DNA of 6,881 nucleotides from Rhodothermales bacterium (lineage in GTDB: Bacteria > Bacteroidota > Rhodothermia > Rhodothermales > UBA10348): positions 1 through 6,881 of the forward strand of contig JABDJZ010000274.1 in the NCBI GenBank assembly GCA_013003255.1, given 5' to 3'. The position numbers were made by a program, and so were the translations under genes. A model generated the notes under the pieces. That model had not been told where the DNA came from and ran no database searches. It saw nothing but the letters and a program-made list of their open reading frames with translations. Below, piece after piece: positions 1 through 5,004 of this stretch (the first letter of the stretch is position 1; each line of letters begins with the position of its first letter).

Positions 1-1712
1 TAGAGGTTCTCGCCATTGAACGTCTGCCAGATCTCAGACAGGTTGGCGCCTCTGCCGTCCTGGCCGCGGTTGTGGGCTGACGACGTGGTCTGGATGTAAT
101 TCGAAAAGGCACCGCCCTCCTTGAGGCTGGAGACCCAGGGGTGGTCGGGAGAAGCGTGCGAAGGCGTCATGTCCAGGATCACCCGGATCCCCAGCTCATG
201 CGCCCGTTCAACCAGCGCCCGCAAGTCGTCCTCGGAGCCCAGGCGCTCATCCACGCGCTTGAAGTCGATGATGTTGTAGCCCGCGCCGAGCCCGGTCATC
301 CCGTTCAGGTTGCGCATGATGGGCATGAACCAGATGGTGTTGAAGCCCATGTCAGCGATGTAGTCCAACTCGTCGGTTATCTGGCGCAGACGGTTGCCAG
401 GCGTACCCACGGTTCCGGTCGACGTCGGACCGAATTTCAGCGGGAAGATCTCGTAGACCACGGCGCCTTTGGTCCACTCGGCATTCTCGGCGTACTCCAT
501 CTCACGGACGGAACCATCCTCTTCCACCAGGGCGGCCATGCGCAACTGGTCGATGACTTCGCCGGATGCCACTACGTCAACATCGAAGTAGTACTCACCG
601 GGACCTGAGGCCGTGGCCGTGAGGCTGAGGCCCTGGGCAGACTGGTTGGCTACGGGCCCGGAACTCAGCTCCTCGTCAAAGCTCCAGGAAATGTCGTAAT
701 CGGCGGGCAGGTTGGCTGTCGCCTTCAGGTCCAGCAGAATCTCAAAGCCGGATCCGCGGACCGTCGGGGTCACCGCATAGGCATCCTGTGGGTGGAGCCG
801 GCGGGTAATCGTGATCGGGTCGGAAGTGAACGTCTGCCCATCGACCTCCGCCTCGAGCCTGAATGTGTTCGGCCCCTCGCTGAGGCTCGCAATGAACTCC
901 ACGTTCCCGTTGTCCACGTGCACGAAGCTCTCTCCTCCACCTTCCCGCAGGACCGCAGCGCCCGTGATGGCTGGATCTACGGAGCCGTCCAACCGGGTGA
1001 TGAACCCCCGGATCGTCACGGCCTCTTTGACCGTCGTAAGCCCCTCGTCGACCCATTCGACCGGCGGCTGCAACTCTCCGATCTCAGTCGAGAGCGTCCG
1101 TCCTCCTGCATCCTGGGCCTCGATCAGGAACTGAGCTCCTGCTCGAACCTCCCGATCAAGCTGGAATCGAAAGACGCCGGAGGACGCATCGAAATAGTCC
1201 ATCCCGTCCGTTCGCGTCAGCCCGTTGATGGTAAAGCTGATGGACGTGATGTCCTGCGTTGAAAACAGCCCGACTGAGAAGTACCGGACCAGTCCGTCCG
1301 ATGACAATTCCTCTGCGGGCTGAAACGTCATCGGGTCCGCGACCTCGAGGACGGAATCGTTGTTGCTTCCGGTGGTGACCGGGTTCAAAGGATCCGACAA
1401 CCAGTCGCACTGCGATCCACTGGTGTTGCGATGCACCTGAATCTTGTAGGTGTACTGCTGCCCCACATCCAGGGGCACCGTCTTGGTCCAGTAGTTTTCA
1501 AACCGGACGAACGACATCTGCGACTCGTGTCCGGCACCGATGCAACTGCCACTGGCATAGGGCTGCCCCCAACTGTTGAAGGAGCCGGGGACGAAGGCAT
1601 TCTCGACCACGCCGGACGGGACGTACCGGAACGTGATATCCATTTGCTGTCCGGCGGCGGACCCGGAAAGAGCCAGCAGCAGGATCGGTAGCAGGAAGAA
1701 TCGCTTGAGCAT
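1..1712 (-). CDS. Secreted GH13 (alpha-amylase family) glycosidase with N-terminal E-set glycan-binding domain; C-terminus cut off by window edge
   Basis: The frame is open from the ATG at 1712-1710 to the window edge (570 codons, no stop). Residues 1-21 form a signal peptide (MLKRFFLLPILLLALSGSAAG, cleavage near A20/G21), so the enzyme is exported. Residues about 24-112 form a CBM48/CBM20-like E-set domain: the VPGSFNSWG motif is at 41-49, NYW at 73-75, and a W-L-S-D-P-L-N-P run at 104-111. Cys57 and Cys102, both in this domain, could form a disulfide. Residues about 130-400 are beta-rich and Ig-like, with no family I can name. The GH13 barrel starts near 413 (EWTKGAVVYEIFP), followed by FNTIWFMPI (457-465), GYNIIDF (478-484) and conserved region I, VILDMTPSH (511-519), then HPW (524-526). 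Regions II-IV with the catalytic Asp/Glu/Asp lie outside. Substrate is therefore open: alpha-1,4-glucan is expected from the family and neighbours. The HPW after region I resembles SusG-like and oligo-1,6-glucosidase-like members. No convincing Shine-Dalgarno precedes the ATG. Whether a T9SS tail exists cannot be seen. Confidence 0.93.
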   Translation of the reverse strand, partial: MLKRFFLLPILLLALSGSAAGQQMDITFRYVPSGVVENAFVPGSFNSWGQPYASGSCIGAGHESQMSFVRFENYWTKTVPLDVGQQYTYKIQVHRNTSGSQCDWLSDPLNPVTTGSNNDSVLEVADPMTFQPAEELSSDGLVRYFSVGLFSTQDITSISFTINGLTRTDGMDYFDASSGVFRFQLDREVRAGAQFLIEAQDAGGRTLSTEIGELQPPVEWVDEGLTTVKEAVTIRGFITRLDGSVDPAITGAAVLREGGGESFVHVDNGNVEFIASLSEGPNTFRLEAEVDGQTFTSDPITITRRLHPQDAYAVTPTVRGSGFEILLDLKATANLPADYDISWSFDEELSSGPVANQSAQGLSLTATASGPGEYYFDVDVVASGEVIDQLRMAALVEEDGSVREMEYAENAEWTKGAVVYEIFPLKFGPTSTGTVGTPGNRLRQITDELDYIADMGFNTIWFMPIMRNLNGMTGLGAGYNIIDFKRVDERLGSEDDLRALVERAHELGIRVILDMTPSHASPDHPWVSSLKEGGAFSNYIQTTSSAHNRGQDGRGANLSEIWQTFNGENL

Positions 1713-1734
1713 GCGTAGCACGTAGAATTCTGTT

Positions 1735-1753
1735 GCGGTGGAATCTCCACCGC
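1735..1753 (-). promoter_or_regulatory. GC-rich hairpin in the presumed 5' leader of the GH13 gene
   Basis: A perfect 7-bp inverted repeat (gcggtgg at 1735-1741, ccaccgc at 1747-1753) with a 5-nt loop lies 22 nt before the GH13 start codon. On the minus strand no T-run follows it, so it does not look like a terminator. If transcribed it would sit in the leader RNA, or mark an RNA-processing or stabilising element between this gene and the one upstream. The inverted repeat is seen directly; the role is inference. Confidence 0.4.
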
Positions 1754-1764
1754 GCATTCAGATG

Positions 1765-1803
1765 AAAGGGGCCGACTCACGCGTCGCGCGGGCCGGCCCC
1801 CTT
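1765..1803 (-). terminator. Possible second intrinsic terminator or attenuator between the glucan-binding gene and GH13
   Basis: Arms ggggccg (1768-1774) and cggcccc (1794-1800) pair perfectly over 7 bp around a 19-nt loop. In minus-strand RNA the stem is followed by UUUCAUC. The loop is long and the T-run is only three bases, so termination would be weak. It may back up the better terminator at 1811-1836 or act as an attenuator for the GH13 gene. No promoter matching a known consensus is obvious between the hairpins and the GH13 start. Confidence 0.35.
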
Positions 1804-1810
1804 ACATCCG

Positions 1811-1836
1811 AAAAGAGCCTGTGGGTTACCCCACAG
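1811..1836 (-). terminator. Candidate rho-independent terminator after the 659-residue glucan-binding protein gene
   Basis: In minus-strand RNA a 7-bp perfect stem (CUGUGGG / CCCACAG, + positions 1830-1836 and 1819-1825) closes a 4-nt loop. It is followed after GCUC by UUUU (+ 1811-1814). It starts 8 nt after the TAA stop of the upstream gene, the usual place for an intrinsic terminator. The T-run is short and offset, so read-through into the GH13 gene is possible. Confidence 0.6.
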
Positions 1837-1844
1837 AAGTCAGC

Positions 1845-3824
1845 TTACTTCAGCAGCACCATGGTGCGCGTCAGCGTGTGACCGGCGGTCTCCAACCGGT
1901 AGATGTACGTACCACTCGAGAGATGACTTGCGTCAAAACTCAGGCGGTAGTTGCTGGCCGGCTGGACGCCGTCAACAAGCGTGGCCACTACGCGGCCAAG
2001 CACATCATACACGCGAACCTTCACGTCGGCGGTCTTCGTCAGAGAGTACTCGAACGAAGTCGTCGGGTTGAACGGATTCGGGAAGTTCTGGCTCAGCTCC
2101 ACCTTCTGGGGGACCTCGCCATCGAGAGGCTCGATGTTCGTGCCGCTGACGGCCGGGTTGGCATCGTATGGGAGAGAGCCTTCTGGCGTGAAGGTCTCGA
2201 CCTCGACTTCATACGTGGACGGCCAGTCCGCGCCGTTCGGGACGATGAACCGGGTGCGACGACGACCAAGGCCGTCGAAGCCTCCACCCTGCTCCGTGCC
2301 GGCCATGCTCGTGGCGTCGGCGCCGTACCCGTACAGGTACTGCATGGCCGAGTAGGTCGGACCGGTCACCGTGATCGTCACCGAGTAGATGCCGTCTCCG
2401 TCGGGGTCGGTCATCATGTGTTCGGGATTGGCGTTGAACCCTTCGATGCCCTGAGTGAACGTCCAGATTGGATCCTGGAAGATCGGGTACGGGGCGTGTA
2501 CCGCCGGATCAAACGGATCCGCCGCGCTGGCAGCGCCGCTCATGTCCACATTGAAGGTGACATTTACGCGCTCACCGGTCGGGATGACATTCTCTTCCAG
2601 CACATCGTTGAACCGCTTGTCTCCCAGGAACTGTTCGTCAGATCCGCCTTCAAAAACGTAGGTCCGGTTGGCCCCCGTCGTCGAAAGGGGTTCTTCCCAA
2701 CCACCTGGAGGGCTCTGACCGAAGTCCGCGATGAAGTTCTCATCGTTGAACTCGATCAGGAATTTGTACGGCTGCTCGGTCATCGGGAGCGCAGTCACAG
2801 GAACCGCGGCCTCGAAGATGTTGGTGCCCGGGAAGGGCAGCAGCAGGCTGTTGTCCGGATTATCGCCGCTCCAACCGTTGAAGCCACCACGAACCTGGAG
2901 CGTGTCGCCACGTGCCTTGTCAAAGAGGCCGATGTCCTGAAGCGGGGTCAGGTCAACAGAGAAGATGACCGTGTTGGTCACGGGCTGCGCTGCACACGAG
3001 GTCGGGCTGGAGTTGCCGTAGTAGACCCACGCCAGGGTGGTGTCCTGGGAGGGAATCGTGAACGTGCGGTCCGCGGAGTCTTCCCAACCGGTCACGCCCG
3101 TCTCCACGACAAACTTGTAGGCCTGGGTGGCACCGATCTGAGCCTCGTCGTAGTAGGCGGTACCTGACCACAGGTCCCAGCCCGGCGTACCCTCAACATC
3201 GCTCTCCGGGGAGAGGACCACGTTTGTGGCTCCCCAGTCGAGAATGCCCTGCTCTGGCGCCCCGCGCACACCCACGAACATGTCGGGGTTGCTCGGTACG
3301 TAGAGATCGTTGGATCCATCTTCTGTACAGGCGAAGACGCGGTAGTGAACCGCAACTTTTCCGGCCTGAGATTCGAAGGGACGCCAGTCATAGGCGGCAC
3401 CGGATCCCTTATGGAAGTAGTGGAGCGGCATGGTGACATCACCGGTGCCTGCGGCTACCGTGTGGTTGTCGCCGCCGTCTTCCCATCCGCCCAGTCCGTC
3501 GTCCTCAAGAAGCTGAGAGTAGAACTTGAACTGGAGGCCATCGTCGTCCGGAATCTGGAAGGAAAGCTCCCAGTAGTCGCCGCCGACGTTCGTTGGCTTC
3601 AGCGTCGTGTTGTCGTTCCAGTCGATGACGCCGCCATCGGGCAGCGCCGTTCCGCTGCCGAGCTGGCCGCGGACCTGGATTTCGTCAAGCGCATTGAGGG
3701 TGTCAGGTGCCGTAGCCGTGTTGAGCGTCAGTGTCACGGTGCGCTGCGCAGTGGCAGTGCCCGCAAACACCAGCATCAACAACGCGACAGACAGTCCTCG
3801 CGCCAGAGTTGTAGAGGTTTGCAT
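1845..3824 (-). CDS. T9SS-secreted multimodular protein with four tandem starch-binding-like beta-sandwich modules
   Basis: A complete 659-residue protein; the ATG at 3824 follows a GAGGAG Shine-Dalgarno by 6 nt, and the stop is TAA at 1845-1847. Residues 1-26 are a signal peptide ending ATA before Gln27. Four modules follow, each opening with an alternating V-x-V-x-F strand: about 28-145, 155-277, 283-410 and 418-548. Modules 1-3 share a later F/Y-K-F strand (99-101, 236-238, 353-355) and a GWE turn (113-115, 246-248, 375-377) leading to a final beta-strand. Module 3 also has V-R-G-G-F-N-G-W (311-318), the motif of CBM20/CBM48-type glucan-binding folds. Residues 571-659 are a textbook T9SS type A sorting domain: NFPNPFNPTT (580-589), VYDVLGRVV, SSGTYIYRL and a terminal MVLLK. 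The predicted job is binding alpha-glucan at the cell surface, functionally like SusE/SusF but anchored through T9SS; no catalytic domain is visible. The only two cysteines (166, 277) bracket module 2. The GH13 gene follows after 132 nt. The sorting domain is certain; the ligand is inference. Confidence 0.95.
   Translation of the reverse strand: MQTSTTLARGLSVALLMLVFAGTATAQRTVTLTLNTATAPDTLNALDEIQVRGQLGSGTALPDGGVIDWNDNTTLKPTNVGGDYWELSFQIPDDDGLQFKFYSQLLEDDGLGGWEDGGDNHTVAAGTGDVTMPLHYFHKGSGAAYDWRPFESQAGKVAVHYRVFACTEDGSNDLYVPSNPDMFVGVRGAPEQGILDWGATNVVLSPESDVEGTPGWDLWSGTAYYDEAQIGATQAYKFVVETGVTGWEDSADRTFTIPSQDTTLAWVYYGNSSPTSCAAQPVTNTVIFSVDLTPLQDIGLFDKARGDTLQVRGGFNGWSGDNPDNSLLLPFPGTNIFEAAVPVTALPMTEQPYKFLIEFNDENFIADFGQSPPGGWEEPLSTTGANRTYVFEGGSDEQFLGDKRFNDVLEENVIPTGERVNVTFNVDMSGAASAADPFDPAVHAPYPIFQDPIWTFTQGIEGFNANPEHMMTDPDGDGIYSVTITVTGPTYSAMQYLYGYGADATSMAGTEQGGGFDGLGRRRTRFIVPNGADWPSTYEVEVETFTPEGSLPYDANPAVSGTNIEPLDGEVPQKVELSQNFPNPFNPTTSFEYSLTKTADVKVRVYDVLGRVVATLVDGVQPASNYRLSFDASHLSSGTYIYRLETAGHTLTRTMVLLK
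1848..2114 (-). other. T9SS type A C-terminal sorting domain of the glucan-binding protein
   Basis: This segment encodes residues 571-659. It carries the hallmark order of the family: Q-N-F-P-N-P-F-N-P, then S-F-E-Y-S-L, then V-R-V-Y-D-V-L-G-R, then S-S-G-T-Y-I-Y-R-L and a basic final residue after a hydrophobic strand. In characterised T9SS organisms this domain directs the protein through the Sov/PorV outer-membrane machinery and is usually removed during attachment to the surface. That is known for the family, not shown here. Confidence 0.92.
2181..3743 (-). repeat. Four protein-level tandem modules within the glucan-binding protein
   Basis: Modules lie at about 3743-3390, 3362-2994, 2978-2595 and 2573-2181. 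Repetition shows only in the protein: an opening beta-strand, a central K-F strand and the GWE turn recur about every 120-135 residues in modules 1-3. The fourth keeps the opening strand (VNVTFNVDM) and a GRRRTRFIVPNG end but lacks GWE. The nucleotide sequences have diverged, so these are old duplications, not recent copies. Boundaries are by eye and may be off by 10 residues. Confidence 0.6.
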
Positions 3825-3830
3825 GTGGTG

Positions 3831-3836
3831 CTCCTC
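3831..3836 (-). promoter_or_regulatory. Strong Shine-Dalgarno site for the glucan-binding protein gene
   Basis: Minus-strand GAGGAG sits 6 nt before the ATG at 3824, which fixes the start and agrees with the signal peptide. The other starts visible here (GH13 and the PorV-like gene) have no comparable site, so this gene may be translated more strongly than its neighbours. Confidence 0.75.
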
Positions 3837-3916
3837 GGTGGTTGTGATGAGTGATAGTGTTCCGCCGGGTCGGCAAACCCGAAGGGGGGTAGTCGGATCA
3901 GGTGATCTTCGTGGGT

Positions 3917-3939
3917 AAAACTGATGAGGTTGTCATCAG
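3917..3939 (-). terminator. Candidate rho-independent terminator overlapping the PorV-like stop codon
   Basis: In minus-strand RNA CUGAUGA (+ 3939-3933) pairs perfectly with UCAUCAG (+ 3927-3921) around a 5-nt loop, followed at once by UUUU (+ 3920-3917). The 5' arm contains the stop TGA and a second in-frame TGA right behind it. The stem has only three G-C pairs, so strength is moderate. Its presence suggests that the two-gene unit upstream ends here and the glucan-binding gene has its own promoter in the remaining roughly 80 nt, where I could not identify one with confidence. Confidence 0.6.
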
Positions 3940-4997
3940 AATAGGATGGCCATGGTGAAGCGATTCACATCGGCAAAATACTTCTGCGCCTCATAGGCGT
4001 AGTCAAAGGCGAAATTGACAGGGGCAAACCGGTAGCGGAGACCCGCTCCGACAGAGAACGAGCGAACGGCGTCGTCCAGCAGGAGCTCGCTGTATCCCCC
4101 GCGCAGCATGACCAGATCGTTGAGGAGCCCGAGTTCGGCTCCCATGTTGACGTACTGCTCGCTGCTGTTGGGGTTGAGGGCCTCGATAGCCACCGTAAGG
4201 CGTGTGCTCCCGGCCTGATAGGCCTCTCCGGCCAGCCCGATGCGCATCGTGAGCGGCAAGTCAAACTCGTCCGTGTTGAGCAGCGCCCGGTTGGACTCGT
4301 TGTTACCCGCGTTTATCGGATCAATGTCCACGCGGACCAGCAGGTCATCGCCTGTCAGCTTGAGCTTCGACCCGAAGTTGTTGATGCTCGCCCCGAGTCG
4401 GATCCCGCGGAAGGGTGTCACAAACTGGGTGCCGATGTCCACGGCGGTCCCGGAAGCTCCCGAATTCCAGATGCGCTCGTTGATCTGCTTGATCGAGCCG
4501 CCGATGGAGAACCGGTCCGTGAGCGCGCGGGCGTAGGTCAAGGATATCGCGTAGGACGCCGCATCAAAGGTCTCCCCCGTTCCGTTGGGATTGGCCACGG
4601 TGGTCACCTCCATTTCGGGGGTCCGCATGGACGTTACGCCGAACGCCACCTTCCCTCCCGCCGCGGGAAAGACTACCGACACGAAGTTGAATTCGACGTC
4701 GGCCAGCCATTGGGCGTATTCGCCCACAAATCCACCGCCCTGCATGGCCGTGAGGCCGGCCGGGTTCCAGTAGACCGAGGTCGCATCATCGATGGTGGCC
4801 GTCACTGCATTCCCCATTCCCGTGGCGCGAGCGCCAACGGGGATGTTGAGGAAGTCGGCGGCCGTCGTGCCCCGCTTGGTAACCGACCGGGTTGTCGTGT
4901 CAAACTGCGCGGCCACCATCTGGGGACCGGCAAGACCGACCACGGCGAACAGCATCGCCAGGCGCTGGATCGCTTTCATTGTCTTGATTCTCAGCAT
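3936..4997 (-). CDS. PorV/PorQ-family outer-membrane beta-barrel protein
   Basis: This is a complete gene of 353 residues if it starts at the ATG at 4997. A second ATG at 4979 (MKAIQRLAMLF, 347 residues) gives a shorter, more typical signal peptide, and a TTG at 5021 would overlap the upstream gene. Cleavage is expected after VAA, before Q-F-D. The family signature follows, at residues 50-82 from the 4997 start: F-L-N-I-P-V-G-A-R-A-T-G-M-G-N-A, then V-Y-W-N-P-A-G-L. Repeated amphipathic strands run to the end, including the late L-R-G-G-Y-S and F-A-F-D-Y-A-Y runs. The last residue is Phe (T-M-A-I-L-F), the usual outer-membrane barrel signal. PorV in T9SS organisms shuttles cargo from the translocon to the attachment complex; PorQ and other relatives have related roles. 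It follows the upstream cargo gene by 7 nt, so coupling is likely. It may be a paralog dedicated to that protein, not the housekeeping PorV. Family is secure; exact role is inference. Confidence 0.94.
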   Translation of the reverse strand: MLRIKTMKAIQRLAMLFAVVGLAGPQMVAAQFDTTTRSVTKRGTTAADFLNIPVGARATGMGNAVTATIDDATSVYWNPAGLTAMQGGGFVGEYAQWLADVEFNFVSVVFPAAGGKVAFGVTSMRTPEMEVTTVANPNGTGETFDAASYAISLTYARALTDRFSIGGSIKQINERIWNSGASGTAVDIGTQFVTPFRGIRLGASINNFGSKLKLTGDDLLVRVDIDPINAGNNESNRALLNTDEFDLPLTMRIGLAGEAYQAGSTRLTVAIEALNPNSSEQYVNMGAELGLLNDLVMLRGGYSELLLDDAVRSFSVGAGLRYRFAPVNFAFDYAYEAQKYFADVNRFTMAILF

Positions 4998-5004
4998 GGC
5001 TCGG

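Noticed and set aside
141..1262. Plus-strand open frames opposite the GH13 gene
   Set aside because: They mirror a minus-strand frame with a signal peptide, an E-set motif and GH13 motifs. Their translations show no recognisable domain.
742..1780. Other minus-strand open frames overlapping the GH13 gene and its leader
   Set aside because: They are out of frame with the GH13 gene, which is continuously open from 1712 to the edge. Their translations are low-complexity Arg/Ser/Pro-rich text, so there is no sign of a frameshift.
1821..3167. Plus-strand open frame of 448 codons
   Set aside because: It lies antisense and codon-aligned to the well-supported T9SS glucan-binding gene. Its translation is rich in Arg, Val, His and Gly, with no domain or signal, as expected of a mirror frame in GC-rich DNA.
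3866..3881. Hairpin cgggt/acccg in the same spacer
   Set aside because: It has only 5 bp and no T-run on either strand, too weak to call.
3837..3900. Promoter for the glucan-binding gene
   Set aside because: A TTGCCG and a TATCAC occur on the minus strand but are only 14 nt apart, and no Bacteroidota-type TAnnTTTG is present, so no promoter is called although one is likely.
3896..3907. Short palindrome GATCA-gg-TGATC upstream of the glucan-binding gene
   Set aside because: It could be an operator, but 5-bp arms are easily found by chance in a spacer of this size and no second copy is seen.
3345..3918. Plus-strand frames running across the start of the glucan-binding gene
   Set aside because: They are antisense to a signal peptide and module 1, without a ribosome site or recognisable product.
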